Origin: Methylobacterium durans
GTDB lineage: Bacteria > Pseudomonadota > Alphaproteobacteria > Rhizobiales > Beijerinckiaceae
Assembly: GCF_003173715.1 (NCBI RefSeq)
Contig: NZ_CP029550.1
Location: 5,069,501-5,133,500, forward strand
Direction of reading: 5' to 3'
DNA: 64,000 nucleotides
A program made the translations under genes and the position numbers. Below the pieces are notes generated by a model, which worked only from the letters and a program-made list of their open reading frames with translations, was not told the origin of the DNA and made no database searches. Below, piece after piece: positions 35,986 through 44,987 of this stretch. Numbering within the stretch: the first letter of the stretch is position 1; each line of letters opens with the position of its first letter.

Positions 35986-36429
35986 CTACCGGCACGGATC
36001 GGGTGAGAGGGCGAGTTCGGCCAAGGGCCCGTCGTAGATGGCCGTCTCGCCGATCTCGCCGCCGGCGTGCCGCTTGGTCCAGTCGACGCCCGGGGCCTTC
36101 GAGCCCTTCCACGACAGCCCCTTCACCGGCGGTGAGGCGGAGGGCGTGACATCGAAGCGGACCGTGAAGCGCTCGGCTCCGTAGGCGACCTCGACGGCAT
36201 CCCATTGCTCCTCGCCCGCATGCCGGATCTCCCGGAGGGTCTTGCCGATCAGGTCTCGTCGCGTCATCGGGCGGAGAGACGAGATCGGCCTCGCGTCCAG
36301 CACCGTGTAGGTTCTGGGGCATTCCCACTTCGTCTCAGCCGGCGTCGGCCCGCGGGTGTCGAGGAGGTTCCAGGCGAGGGCGGATCCCGCGATCGCGAAC
36401 AGGCGGACGAAAGGCATCACGGATGCCAC
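35986..36429 (-). CDS. Hypothetical protein, probably exported
   Basis: 147 residues. A hydrophobic N-terminal segment (VMPFVRLFAIAGSALAWNLL) could be a signal peptide or anchor. The rest shows no motif I know; pieces such as GKTLREIRHAGEEQWDAVEVAYG suggest a folded domain. ATG at 36429 or 36417 may be the start. Convergent neighbours on the left, none overlapping. Confidence 0.5.
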   Translation of the reverse strand: MASVMPFVRLFAIAGSALAWNLLDTRGPTPAETKWECPRTYTVLDARPISSLRPMTRRDLIGKTLREIRHAGEEQWDAVEVAYGAERFTVRFDVTPSASPPVKGLSWKGSKAPGVDWTKRHAGGEIGETAIYDGPLAELALSPDPCR

Positions 36430-36541
36430 CTTGCCGCTGGAGGACCAGCGCCGCGCTCAGGTCGGATCGGATGCTGTGCCCGCCGGAAGGGGCAGGCAAT
36501 CCTCTGTGCAGTTGCGCGCAGGAGCTTGGCGGACGATCCGC

Positions 36542-36579
36542 CGCTTCGCGCAGCTCAAGGTGAAGCCGTCCGCGAAGCG
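36542..36579 (-). terminator. Inverted repeat downstream of fpr
   Basis: CGCTTCGCG at 36542-36550 is perfectly complementary to CGCGAAGCG at 36571-36579 (9-base stem, 20-base loop). It begins 15 bases beyond the fpr stop on the minus strand, the right place for the terminator of the whole ABC-ferredoxin operon. No T-run. Confidence 0.45.
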
Positions 36580-36593
36580 TGGGGCAAGACCGC

Positions 36594-37367
36594 CTATTTC
36601 TCGACGAAGGCCTTCTCGATGACGAAGTGCCCGGCCTCGCCGTGGTTGCCCTCCTCGTAGCCGCCCTCAGTCAGGAGCTGGCGCGTGTCGCGGATCATCT
36701 CCGGGCTGCCGCACAGCATGAACCGGTCCGCCTCCCGGCTCATCGCCGGCAGGCCCACATCCGCAAACAGCTTGCCCGACACCATCAGGTCGGTGATCCG
36801 GCCCCGGTTGCGGAACGGCTCGCGCGTCACGGTGGGATAGTAGACCAGCTGCTGGCTGATCATGTCGCCCAGGAACTCGTGGCGCGGCAGATCCTGCGTG
36901 ATCGTCTCGCCGTAGGCGAGCTCGGAGACCTGCCGGCAGCCATGCACCAGCACCACGCGCTCGAAGCGCTCGTAGGTCTCCGGGTCCTTGATGATCGACA
37001 GGAACGGCGCCAGCCCCGTGCCGGTGCCGAGGAGGTAGAGGTGGCGGCCCGGCAGCAGGTTGTCGAGCACCAGCGTGCCGGTCGGCTTCTTGCCGACCAT
37101 GATCGGATCGCCGACCTTGAGGTGCTGGAGCTTGCTCGTCAGCGGGCCGTTCGGGACCTTGATGGAGAAGAACTCCAGCTCCTCCTCGTAATTGGCCGAG
37201 ACCACCGAGTAGGCGCGCAGGAGCGGCCGGCCCTCGACCTCGATGCCGATCATGGTGAACTCGCCGTTGCGGAAGCGGAACGAGGGGTCGCGGGTGGTGC
37301 GGAAGGAGAACAGCGTGTCCGTCCAGTGGTGCACCGACAGCACCCGCTCCTCGTTGTGCTTGCTCAT
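36594..37367 (-). CDS. fpr: Ferredoxin-NADP(+) reductase
   Basis: 257 residues, bacterial FNR of the Fpr type exchanging electrons between NADPH and ferredoxin/flavodoxin. The FAD motif is RAYSVVSA (R-x-Y-S), the NADPH loop is LGTGTGLAPFLS, and CGSPEMI precedes the C-terminal nicotinamide region; the tail ends in FVEK, close to the FVxK ending common to proteobacterial Fpr. Located 24 bases after fdxA in the same operon, so the two form an electron-transfer pair. In many proteobacteria fpr is a stand-alone gene; linkage to an ABC importer is less usual. Confidence 0.93.
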   Translation of the reverse strand: MSKHNEERVLSVHHWTDTLFSFRTTRDPSFRFRNGEFTMIGIEVEGRPLLRAYSVVSANYEEELEFFSIKVPNGPLTSKLQHLKVGDPIMVGKKPTGTLVLDNLLPGRHLYLLGTGTGLAPFLSIIKDPETYERFERVVLVHGCRQVSELAYGETITQDLPRHEFLGDMISQQLVYYPTVTREPFRNRGRITDLMVSGKLFADVGLPAMSREADRFMLCGSPEMIRDTRQLLTEGGYEEGNHGEAGHFVIEKAFVEK

Positions 37368-37391
37368 GGGTCGATCCTCCGGTTGGCGGTG

Positions 37392-37730
37392 TCAGGCGGC
37401 GGCGGGGTCCTGCGTGCCGAAGGCCTGCGCGAGCTTGCCGACCTGGCCGTCGAAGGCGGCAGCCTCCGGGTCCGGATCGATCTTCTCGCTGATGTTCGGC
37501 CACAGGGCGGCATACTTGGCGTTGAGGGCGATCCAGCCTTCGAGCCCCGGCTCGGTGTCGGCCTTGATCGCGTCGGCCGGGCATTCGGGCTCGCAGACGC
37601 CGCAATCGATGCACTCGTCGGGGTTGATCACCAGCATCGTCTCGCCGACGTAGAAGCAATCGACGGGGCAGACCTCGACGCAGTCGGTGTACTTGCACCG
37701 GATGCAGTTCTCGGTGACGACGTAGGTCAT
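37392..37730 (-). CDS. fdxA: 7Fe (3Fe-4S/4Fe-4S) ferredoxin
   Basis: 112 residues. Cysteines of two clusters are visible: [19 protein letters not shown] (three ligands of the 3Fe-4S centre plus one for the other) and [17 protein letters not shown] (4Fe-4S). The extended C-terminus (about 50 residues after the clusters, with WPNISEKI) is typical of FdxA of alphaproteobacteria and Azotobacter FdI. It is between the ABC ATPase (28 bases upstream) and fpr. It likely carries electrons from NADPH via Fpr to an unidentified oxidoreductase connected with the imported compound. Confidence 0.93.
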   Translation of the reverse strand: MTYVVTENCIRCKYTDCVEVCPVDCFYVGETMLVINPDECIDCGVCEPECPADAIKADTEPGLEGWIALNAKYAALWPNISEKIDPDPEAAAFDGQVGKLAQAFGTQDPAAA

Positions 37731-37758
37731 GCGCGTGTCCTGTTGAGAGGTGCCGGCG

Positions 37759-38619
37759 TCAGAGCACGGCGGCGAGGTCCTGGCCCTCGAGGTTGATGGC
37801 AAGGCCCTTCAGCGCCTCGGCGTTCACCTCGCCGCCCATGGCGCGCAGGCTCTCCTCGCGGATGAGCGACATCAGCCCGCGGCGCAGGCCGAGGAATTCC
37901 GAGGACAGGGTCATGGCGGGCTGGCGCGGGCGCGGCAGCGGGATCGCGACCTCGGCCTTGATGGTGCCGGGGCGCGCCGTCATCACGTAGATGCGGTCGG
38001 AGAGGAAGATCGCCTCGTCGATGTCGTGGGTCACGAACAGCACCGAGATCTTCAGGCGCTGCCACATGTTGGTGAGGATCTGCTGCATGATGAGCCGGGT
38101 CTGCGCGTCGAGCGCGCCGAAGGGCTCGTCGAGGAGCAGGATGCGCGGGCCGGTGGCCAGCGCCCGCACGATGCCCACGCGCTGCTTCATGCCTCCGGAG
38201 AGCCGGTCGGGATAGTGGTTCTCGAACGGCGTCAGCCCGGCGAGCCCGAGCAGCGTGCGGGCCTGCCGCTGGCGCTCGCCGCGCGGGATGCCCTTCATCT
38301 TCAGGCCGAACTCGACGTTCTCGCGAACGGTCTTCCAGGGAAACAGCGAGTATTGCTGGAAGATCATGCCCCGCTCGGCGCTCGGGCCGGAGACGGGCTC
38401 GCCGTCGACGCTGACGCGCCCGGCCGTGGGTTTCAGGAAGCCCGCCAGCGCGTTGAGCAGTGTCGACTTCCCGCAGCCCGAAGGTCCGATGATCGAGACG
38501 AACTCGCCGGGGCTGACGGTGACGGCGACGTCGGAGACGGCCTCGACCGCGCCCTCCAGGGTCTCGTAGCGCAAGCTGAAGTCGCGGACCTCGATGAGGC
38601 CCCGGGCCGGTCCGGCCAT
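37759..38619 (-). CDS. ABC-importer ATPase (NrtD/SsuB/TauB type)
   Basis: 286 residues. Walker [12 protein letters not shown], signature [11 protein letters not shown], Walker [13 protein letters not shown] and switch His in FVTHDIDEA are all present. The type ([31 protein letters not shown]-like) is that of nitrate, sulfonate, taurine and related importers. The C-terminus extends by about 35 residues beyond the usual end. It energises the permease encoded just upstream. Confidence 0.93.
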   Translation of the reverse strand: MAGPARGLIEVRDFSLRYETLEGAVEAVSDVAVTVSPGEFVSIIGPSGCGKSTLLNALAGFLKPTAGRVSVDGEPVSGPSAERGMIFQQYSLFPWKTVRENVEFGLKMKGIPRGERQRQARTLLGLAGLTPFENHYPDRLSGGMKQRVGIVRALATGPRILLLDEPFGALDAQTRLIMQQILTNMWQRLKISVLFVTHDIDEAIFLSDRIYVMTARPGTIKAEVAIPLPRPRQPAMTLSSEFLGLRRGLMSLIREESLRAMGGEVNAEALKGLAINLEGQDLAAVL

Positions 38620-38684
38620 GGCAGGCTCCTGACGATGCGGGTGAGTGGGCGGGGCGCTTCGGCTCGCCCCGCCGGGACGGGGAC

Positions 38685-39572
38685 TCAGCGGGCCGCGCTC
38701 CAGGGCATGAGGAGGCGGCCGAGGATGCGGATGGCGAAGCTGGAGACGAGGCCGAGCACGCCGATCGTGATCATGCCGAGCGCGATGTCGGCGTACTGGA
38801 CGAGGGAGTAGGCCTCCCAGGTGAAGTAGCCGATGCCGAACTGGCCGGAGATCATCTCGGCCGCGATCAGCGAGACCCAGGCGACGCCCATCCCGACCGT
38901 GAGGCCGGTGAAGATCTGCGGCAGGGAGGCCGGCAGGTAGACCTCGCGGAACAGGGCCCTCTCGCCGGCGCCGAGGCAGCGGGCCGCGCGCGTCAGCACC
39001 GGATCGACCGAGGCCATGCCCTGCAGGGTGTTGATCAGGATCGGGAAGAACGAGCCGAGGAAGGTGATGAAGACGATCGAGCCTTCGTTCGTCGGCCAGA
39101 GCATGATCGCCATCGGCACCCAGGCGATGGCCGGGATCGGGCGCAGCACCTCGCAGACCGGGAAGGCGATCTCGCGCAGGGTGCGGAAGCGGCCCATCAG
39201 CAGCCCGAGCGGGACGGCGACGCCCGCTGCCAGCAGGAAGCCGAACAGGATGCGGCGGCAGCTCATCAGCACGTGGTCGCCGAACATCGGGTTCCTCAGC
39301 GCCACGAGCGCCCGCTCCAGCACGGTCTCCGGCGTCGGCACGTTGACGAAGCGGACGTAGAACGTGACGCGGTTGGCGGTCAGGACCTGCCAGGCCGCGA
39401 CGAAGAGGGCGAGCGAGACGAGCCCGATCAGCACGGCGCGGATCTGGCCGCGGTTGAGCCGCAGCCAGCGGCGGACGAGGCCGTCCCTGAGCGGTGCGGC
39501 CTGCCTCGCCGGCTCCGGGCGCAGCGTGACGGGCGCCTCGGCGGCGGCGGAGCGGAGGGCGACGGCTTCCAT
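38685..39572 (-). CDS. ABC-importer permease (SsuC/TauC type)
   Basis: 295 residues, six to seven membrane helices; a polar N-terminus of about 45 residues comes first. The EAA-type cytoplasmic loop is visible as AARCLGAGERALFREVYLPASLPQIFTGLTVG. GGGAGG stands before the ATG at 39572, four bases from the end of the binding-protein gene. Family members move nitrate, sulfonates, taurine, thiamine precursors or bicarbonate, so the substrate must be deduced from the binding protein, which is not decisive. Confidence 0.92.
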   Translation of the reverse strand: MEAVALRSAAAEAPVTLRPEPARQAAPLRDGLVRRWLRLNRGQIRAVLIGLVSLALFVAAWQVLTANRVTFYVRFVNVPTPETVLERALVALRNPMFGDHVLMSCRRILFGFLLAAGVAVPLGLLMGRFRTLREIAFPVCEVLRPIPAIAWVPMAIMLWPTNEGSIVFITFLGSFFPILINTLQGMASVDPVLTRAARCLGAGERALFREVYLPASLPQIFTGLTVGMGVAWVSLIAAEMISGQFGIGYFTWEAYSLVQYADIALGMITIGVLGLVSSFAIRILGRLLMPWSAAR

Positions 39573-39576
39573 CGGG

Positions 39577-41001
39577 CTAGCCTCCCGTAACGGCGGATTT
39601 GAGGGCATCCGCGAAGGGAAGGACCTTGCCGCCCCCGGCGCCCGCCGCGGCCTCGGCGTCCTGCTTGAGGAGGTAGGGCGACAGGCCGCCCCTTCCGTCG
39701 GTGACGTAGAACGCCTCGCTCGCGAAGAGCTTGATGCCGCGCGCGGTGTCGAAGACGTAGGCGACGTTGATCTCCTCGCCCTTGGCCTTCATCTCGCCGA
39801 GGGCGCCGAGGGTGCAGGCGGCGCTGGAATAGGGCTGGATGGCGCCGCCCTTCACCCAGATCTCGCCCGCCTTGCGCGGCTCGGAGATCGGCGTCTTGCA
39901 GTAGGTGTCCTCGCCCGAGACCTCGTAATTCGCGGTGCTCGCCCGCTCCCGCTCGTAGTCGAGGCCGCGCTCGGAGAAGACCTTGCGGAGATAGCCGTCG
40001 TTGACCCAGGTGCCGACGTCGAACTCCTTGATGCGGTCGAGCTTCTGCAGGACCTTCACGTCCTCGCGGGCCGCCTCCACCAGCGGCGCCTTGATGGTCG
40101 GGTCGATCGTCATGATGCCGCCGGGACCGAGGAAGATGTAGACGACCTCCTTGTCGGTCCCGGTCCAGGCGGCGATCTGCTCAGCCGCGCGCTTCGGGTC
40201 GGCCTTCACCCAGTCGCGGGCGTCGAGCACGGCCTTGAGGTAGGCCTCGACGATCTCCGGATAGAGCTTGGCGAAATCCGTGCGCACCACGACCCCGTGC
40301 CAGGTCGGCAGCTTCGTCTCGACGCCGTCGAAGATCTTGCGGGCGAAGCCCCGGAAGGGCAGCAGCTCGGCGAAGGGCACGAAATCGGCGTGCGCGTCGA
40401 TCTTCTTCTCCTGGAGGTTCGTCGAGCCGACCTCCGGGCTCTGGCTGACGAGGCGCATCCAGGTCGCCGGATAGCCCTTGTCCTGCAGGGCCTTGAGCAC
40501 CATCCCGTGGGCGGCCGAGCCGAAGGGCACGCTGACGAGCTTGCCCTTGAGATCCTCGAAGGAGAAGTACTCCGAGTCCTTGTGGACGACGATGCCGTTG
40601 CCGGAGCCGTGGAGATTGTAGGCCGCGACCGAGATCAGCTCGGACTGGCTCTCGGGGTTGTTCCGGAAGGTGAAGCCGTTGACGACGAGGGGGTAGTCGC
40701 CCATCGCGCCGAACTGGAGCTTGCCGGCCATCATGCCGTTCGTGACCGGCGGGCCGGAGGTGAAGTTCTGCCAGTCGAGCCGGATCGTCATGCCCGCATA
40801 CTTGCCGGTCGTCGGCAGGTGCTTCTCGAGGAGCTTGAGCTGGCGGATCACGACGCCGACCGTGGCGGTGTTCGTGGTCGTGTCCTGCGTGCCGATCCCG
40901 ACGGTGAGCGTCGACTGGGCGCGGGCGGGGGCGGCAAGGCCCGCCAGGGCGAGCAGGGCGACCGCCGAGACCGATCCGCATCTGGATAACAACGAGGGCA
41001 T
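39577..41001 (-). CDS. ABC substrate-binding protein (SsuA/NMT1 type) with C-terminal NosL-like domain
   Basis: 474 residues starting at ATG 41001 with a signal peptide (VSAVALLALAGLAAPARA). Residues 30-345 are an NMT1/SsuA-type binding domain (LTVGIGTQDTTTNTATVG, LQFGAMGDYPLV, LKGKLVSVPFGSAAHGMVL, KIDAHADFVPFAELL). Such proteins end near residue 340. Here about 110 extra residues begin with DTYCKTPI (Cys368), include SAACTLG (Cys396) and YVFDTARG, and finish with EAFYVTDG and GKVLPFADAL, a pattern close to NosL, the copper-binding accessory protein of nitrous-oxide reductase, whose C-G-M metal motif is changed here to CKT. Possible meaning: binding of a metal complex or metal-linked ligand. 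Confidence 0.87.
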   Translation of the reverse strand: MPSLLSRCGSVSAVALLALAGLAAPARAQSTLTVGIGTQDTTTNTATVGVVIRQLKLLEKHLPTTGKYAGMTIRLDWQNFTSGPPVTNGMMAGKLQFGAMGDYPLVVNGFTFRNNPESQSELISVAAYNLHGSGNGIVVHKDSEYFSFEDLKGKLVSVPFGSAAHGMVLKALQDKGYPATWMRLVSQSPEVGSTNLQEKKIDAHADFVPFAELLPFRGFARKIFDGVETKLPTWHGVVVRTDFAKLYPEIVEAYLKAVLDARDWVKADPKRAAEQIAAWTGTDKEVVYIFLGPGGIMTIDPTIKAPLVEAAREDVKVLQKLDRIKEFDVGTWVNDGYLRKVFSERGLDYERERASTANYEVSGEDTYCKTPISEPRKAGEIWVKGGAIQPYSSAACTLGALGEMKAKGEEINVAYVFDTARGIKLFASEAFYVTDGRGGLSPYLLKQDAEAAAGAGGGKVLPFADALKSAVTGG

Positions 41002-41167
41002 CGCTTGCTCCACTTCGGCCGGGACGATGTCCGTTCGACATCCGGGGTCATGATCGGGGCCGGCATCCGGTCCGATCAAACGGAGAGAGGATTCGCGGGT
41101 CGATTAGTTGCGCAAAAAGCCGGGGTCCCCACGCCCCTGCCGCTTGTTTGGGCGGCACGCTCGCCGA

Positions 41168-41950
41168 TTAGGCGGCCTCCTCGCCGCCGCGCATCCGGGC
41201 GAGCAGGTCCGGCCGCAGGATCACGATCTGCGAGCGCCGCGCGACGACGATGCCCTGCGCGGCGAGCCGCTTGAGGCTGATCGTCACCCATTGCCGGGTG
41301 GCCCCGACCATGTGGGCGAGGTCCGCGTGGGTGAAGGTCGCGGCGATCACGGTGCCGTCCTCCTCCTCGACGCCGTAGAGGTCGGCGAGGTGCAGGAGCA
41401 GGTGGGCGAGGCGCTCGGTGATCGAGCGGGTGCCGAGCATCTGCGCGAGCGCCGAGTAGCACTTGCCCTTGAAGGACAGGCCCTCGATCACGCCGAGGGC
41501 GAGCGCCGGGATCTGCGCGACGAGCCCCTGCAGGGCCTTGCCGGGCAGATGCAGCACGGTCGCGTTGCTCGCGGCCATGCCGGACCAGCTATGCACGCCG
41601 TTGCCGAACACCTCCGGCCCGCCGACGAAATTGCCGGGATACCAGTAGGCGAGCGTGATCTCGCGGCCGGACGGGGCGGTGTAGAAGACGCGCATGCGGC
41701 CGGTCTCGACGAGCCAGATCCCGTCATGCGGGGTGTCCTGGCTGAACAGGGTGGTGCCCCGGTAGAGGACCCGGCGCTGGCCCTTCGCCATGACGAGCGC
41801 CAGCTCCGGCTCGGTCAATCCCTGGAGGAGCGGGCGCGGGCCGTTGGGCTGGCGCTCGGTTTCCGTGAGGAGAAGCGCGCTGGCCTGCACCGGGGCGGCC
41901 GCGCCGCCGGCCGCGTGCGGGTTCCAGGTTCGCGCTGGGCTCATCTGCAT
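41168..41950 (-). CDS. Crp/Fnr-family transcriptional regulator
   Basis: 260 residues: disordered N-terminus (1-45), cyclic-nucleotide-binding-like barrel (TLFSQDTPHDGIWLVETGRMRVFYTAPSGREITLAYWYPGNFVGG), dimer helix (ITERLAHLLLHLADLYG), and winged helix (FTHADLAHMVGATRQWVTISLKRLAAQGIV). There are no N-terminal cysteines for an Fnr-type Fe-S cluster and no FixK-like arrangement of residues that I recognise. It lies 166 bases upstream of the ABC operon on the same strand and probably controls it. Confidence 0.9.
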   Translation of the reverse strand: MQMSPARTWNPHAAGGAAAPVQASALLLTETERQPNGPRPLLQGLTEPELALVMAKGQRRVLYRGTTLFSQDTPHDGIWLVETGRMRVFYTAPSGREITLAYWYPGNFVGGPEVFGNGVHSWSGMAASNATVLHLPGKALQGLVAQIPALALGVIEGLSFKGKCYSALAQMLGTRSITERLAHLLLHLADLYGVEEEDGTVIAATFTHADLAHMVGATRQWVTISLKRLAAQGIVVARRSQIVILRPDLLARMRGGEEAA

Positions 41951-42232
41951 CGCCGGTTCCTCGATTCGCTGCCTGCCGCGGCGCAGCAAACCTTGTACCA
42001 GCTCTAATCTGGGCATGTCGCCGGCGGGCTCGCGACGATCGGCGCAACATCTTTTCACGGAACGCGAATTTTGCCCGGACGCTCGTGCGCACTCCGCCCC
42101 GGCCGGACGGCGCGGAATCGCGCCCCGCGCAGGACGGTGAGGGCAGGGCCCGTTCGTGGCATGATGCCGAACCGGCATGCCGCTGGCCGTCCCCGGCCGC
42201 GGCGTGCCCGAGCCGCACGGGAGAACGCGCAC

Positions 42233-42409
42233 ATGGCGGACGAGCTCAACCAGGCCATGCAGGACGGCAAGGCGGCGAAACTCGCCGGCCTGCCCGTCTC
42301 GGCCAATCCCTACCGGGCGGGCTCCCAGGACAGCGCGGACTGGCTCGCCGGCTACGTCTTCGACGAGGAGGAGCAGAACGTCGACCGCCCGGAGGCCGAC
42401 GAAGGCTGA
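42233..42409 (+). CDS. Small Rmf/CrpP-like protein
   Basis: 58 residues from ATG 42233, GGGAGA upstream. The pattern A-x-x-x-G-K-A-A-K-x-x-G-x-x-x-x-x-NPY-x-x-x-x-x-x-x-x-x-W-x-x-GY matches the ribosome modulation factor/CrpP fold (short helix, NPY turn, W-x-x-G-Y helix). Such proteins bind ribosomes in stationary phase or are adaptors of unknown role. The acidic tail (DEEEQNVDRPEADEG) is unusual for Rmf, which is basic. Divergent from the Crp/Fnr gene. Confidence 0.65.
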   Translation: MADELNQAMQDGKAAKLAGLPVSANPYRAGSQDSADWLAGYVFDEEEQNVDRPEADEG

Positions 42410-42456
42410 CGGCGGGGCCGGGCGGCCGCCGTCGCCCCCCTGGCGGGGGACGCGGG

Positions 42457-43803
42457 TCAGGCGGCCCGGTTCTGGGCGACGAGTTCGCTCATGGCCTGCT
42501 GGAGCGTCACCGCCTGCCCCGCGAGGGCGCGGGCGATGCCCAGCATCTCGCCGGCCGCGCCGCCGGCGACCTCCGCGGCGTGGCTGACGCCGTCGATGCT
42601 GCCGGCCACCTGCTGCGTGCCGGCCGCCGCCCGCGCCACGTTGCCCGCAATCTCCTGCGTGGCGGCCCGCTGCTGGTCGATCGCCGCGGCCATGGTCGCC
42701 GCCACCCGGTCCATCTCCCCGATCATCGCGGCGATCCGCCCGATCGCCGCGACGGCGCCCTGGGTCGCGCTCTGCATCGCGCCCACCTGCGCGGTGATCT
42801 CCTTGGTCGCCATGGCGGTCTGCCCGGCCAGCCCCTTCACCTCGGTGGCCACCACCGCAAAGCCGCGCCCCGCTTCCCCCGCCCGCGCCGCCTCGATCGT
42901 GGCGTTCAAGGCCAGCAGGTTCGTCTGGCCCGCGATGCTGGAGATCAGCGCCACCACGTCGCCGATCCGGCCCGCCGAGGCCGACAGGCTCTGTACCGTC
43001 GCATCCGTGTCCTGGGCCGTCTGGTTGGCCGTCTGGGCGATGTCCGCGGCCCGCGAGACCTGGGCGGCGACCTCGTTCAGCGAGGCGGAGAGCTGCTCGG
43101 CGGCGGCGGCCACGCCGTCGACGTTGGCGGACGCCTCCTGCGAGGCCCCCGCGACGGAATGCGCGAGCTGCGCCGTCTCGCCGGTCGTCGCCACCATCGT
43201 CTCGGCCCGGCTGCTCACCGTGCCGGCGCCCGCCGTCACCGCCTCGGTGATCGCCTGGACCTTGTGCTGGAAGGCTTCGAGCTGTGCGAGCGCCGTGCGG
43301 CGCTCCTGCGCCTGCACCCGTGCATAGGTCTCCAGCAGAAGCTCGAGATCGAACCAGGCGACCTTCTCGAGGATCGCGGCGAGCGCCTGCCGGTTCGCCG
43401 CCTGCCGCAGGGCGAGGTGCCCGCTCAGGCCCGCGCCCAGCGGCCGGTCGAGACCGAGCTCCTTGGCGATGGCGCGCGAGACGGTGAAGTGGCAGACCGC
43501 GACCGCGTAGGCCGGCACGCCGCGCCGGCTGAAGGCGGTGGCGAGCCGCTCGGCGGAATCCTGGAACCCCGCCTTGAGCTCGCCGCCCGCCGCCCGCACC
43601 CAGTGGGCGACGCGGGCCTCGTGGACGTCGGGCAGCATGAGGGCGCGCTGGATCTCGGGCCAGGCGGCGAACTCGGCGTGAAGCTCGACGAGCAGCTGCG
43701 GCAGCCGGGTCCGCGCGAAGGCGGCGTGCTGCTGAAGCTGGGCGATGTCGTCGTCCGAGATGTGGAAGGCGGCGAAGCGATTCTGCTGCTCGATCTCACG
43801 CAT
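42457..43803 (-). CDS. Globin-coupled methyl-accepting chemotaxis protein (soluble)
   Basis: 448 residues without membrane helices. Residues 1-165 are a globin-coupled sensor domain: [21 protein letters not shown] at the start and a candidate proximal haem His in [13 protein letters not shown]. The remainder is a chemoreceptor signalling domain: long coiled coil and the hairpin tip [44 protein letters not shown], the CheA/CheW contact. HemAT-like proteins sense O2 (or NO) and steer aerotaxis. The ATG at 43803 directly precedes the globin domain. Monocistronic, with a long upstream region. Confidence 0.93.
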   Translation of the reverse strand: MREIEQQNRFAAFHISDDDIAQLQQHAAFARTRLPQLLVELHAEFAAWPEIQRALMLPDVHEARVAHWVRAAGGELKAGFQDSAERLATAFSRRGVPAYAVAVCHFTVSRAIAKELGLDRPLGAGLSGHLALRQAANRQALAAILEKVAWFDLELLLETYARVQAQERRTALAQLEAFQHKVQAITEAVTAGAGTVSSRAETMVATTGETAQLAHSVAGASQEASANVDGVAAAAEQLSASLNEVAAQVSRAADIAQTANQTAQDTDATVQSLSASAGRIGDVVALISSIAGQTNLLALNATIEAARAGEAGRGFAVVATEVKGLAGQTAMATKEITAQVGAMQSATQGAVAAIGRIAAMIGEMDRVAATMAAAIDQQRAATQEIAGNVARAAAGTQQVAGSIDGVSHAAEVAGGAAGEMLGIARALAGQAVTLQQAMSELVAQNRAA

Positions 43804-44278
43804 GGCGATCTGATCCTCGTGGCGTTGAGGAGGGGAATACCGGGTTCGCGGCACGCATGTCGGGCGCTCACCGCCGCGGTGAGACCCCACTGAGGATCCG
43901 TCTCACGGCCGGATCCGGCCGCGACCTGCCCGCCGCGCGTGAGATCCCACACTCGCTGGCCGGCGAAGTCAGGACAGTCGCCGGGACGCCGTGAAGAAGT
44001 CGCCGCGAAATTGCTCGATCTTGGTTAACGAAAGATGAAATCGCCCGGGAGCAACTGAATATAATCAGGACAATAATGGTCCGGCGCGCCGGCGTCCCTG
44101 CTCAGATTTCAACTGTAGGGAATTTGGACGGGGATATAGAATAACTCTTAGTTATGAGCTGGTGCGCAATGGGCCGCGCCCCGGTCCCGTCGCGGGCGGT
44201 CAGGCGGCGGCCTGCCGGCGCGTCGACGCGACGCCCCGCAGGCCGCGGCGCGCGGGGCGGTCCAGCCGGGGCCCTGCC
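43804..44278. other. Long intergenic region, 475 bases, including a relatively AT-rich tract
   Basis: Contains the upstream region of the globin chemoreceptor and the downstream side of the MucR gene. Bases 44000-44160 have much lower GC than the rest of the window (for example TGGTTAACGAAAGATGAAAT and GGATATAGAATAACTCTTAG), a typical target of MucR/nucleoid-associated binding. No gene recognised. Confidence 0.6.
44141..44155. promoter_or_regulatory. ATAACT-ctt-AGTTAT inverted repeat in AT-rich tract
   Basis: A perfect 6-base dyad with 3-base centre within the AT-rich part upstream of the globin chemoreceptor and downstream of MucR. Candidate operator for a regulator unknown. No target promoter could be fixed. 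Confidence 0.35.
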
Positions 44279-44728
44279 TCAATCCTCGCGCCGCGCGCGG
44301 CCGCTCTCCGGTCCGGCCTCGGCCATGCCGCCGGGGCGTCCGAGGCCGATCGACTTGGCGAGCTCGGAGCGCTGCGCAGCGTAGCTTGCTGCCACCATCG
44401 GGTAGTCGCCCGGCAGGCCGTAGCGCTGGCGATAGCTGTAGGGGTCGAGCCCGTGCGTCGAGAGGTGGCGCTTGAGCGTCTTGTAGGGCTTGCCGTCGAT
44501 GAACGAGACCAGGGCGTCCGGCGTGATCGACTTGCGAATCTGCGCCGGCGTCGGCTTCTCGACCTCTTCTTCGGCGGGCTGCGGCGCGCCGCCCGCGAGG
44601 TTGTTCAGGGCCCCATGCACGCTCGCGATCAATGCAGGGATGTCGCTCGCAGCAACATGATTGTGCGCAATGTAAGCAGAGACGACCTCGGCCGTCATCT
44701 CCACTAATGCGTTACGCATCGCGCTCAT
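44279..44728 (-). CDS. MucR/Ros-family transcriptional regulator lacking zinc-ligand cysteines
   Basis: 149 residues from ATG 44728 (a GTG at 44773 would add 15). Family segments: EMTAEVVSAYIAHNHVAASDIPALIASVHGAL, then KSITPDALVSFIDGKPYKTLKRHLSTHGLDPYSYRQRYGLPGDYPMVAASYAAQRSELAKSIGLG in pieces. In Ros/MucR, two Cys (C-x-x-C) precede the F-K-T-L-K-R-H-L helix; here that site reads SFIDGKPYKT, so no zinc Cys exist, as in some Mesorhizobium relatives. MucR proteins bind AT-rich DNA and repress exopolysaccharide, motility and cell-cycle genes. Another copy is at 57725. Confidence 0.9.
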   Translation of the reverse strand: MSAMRNALVEMTAEVVSAYIAHNHVAASDIPALIASVHGALNNLAGGAPQPAEEEVEKPTPAQIRKSITPDALVSFIDGKPYKTLKRHLSTHGLDPYSYRQRYGLPGDYPMVAASYAAQRSELAKSIGLGRPGGMAEAGPESGRARRED

Positions 44729-44987
44729 GTCTCTTCGCACCCTCGTCTTGGCGATTTCAAGAAGGTCTGGCACATGAGCGCTGAAAGTTCATATGTCAAC
44801 CATGTCGCGGGAACGGGGAGCGGGACCTGTCAGCCGCCGCCGAGATCGGCGCGCGTCGGCGGCGGCTCCCTCGCGCGCCGGGCTCCCGCGGGACATCAAC
44901 CGGGCGCGCCAGATCCTTGTTATCGCGTGCGGATCGCGGCCGGCCGGAGTTCCCCTCGCCCGCCGCGTGCTCTATGCCTGCTCCGTC

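Noticed and set aside
39577..41001. Sulfonate or nitrate importer as a firm call
   Set aside because: No sulfonate monooxygenase or nitrate reductase genes are adjacent, and the extra domain makes substrate transfer from homologues unsafe.
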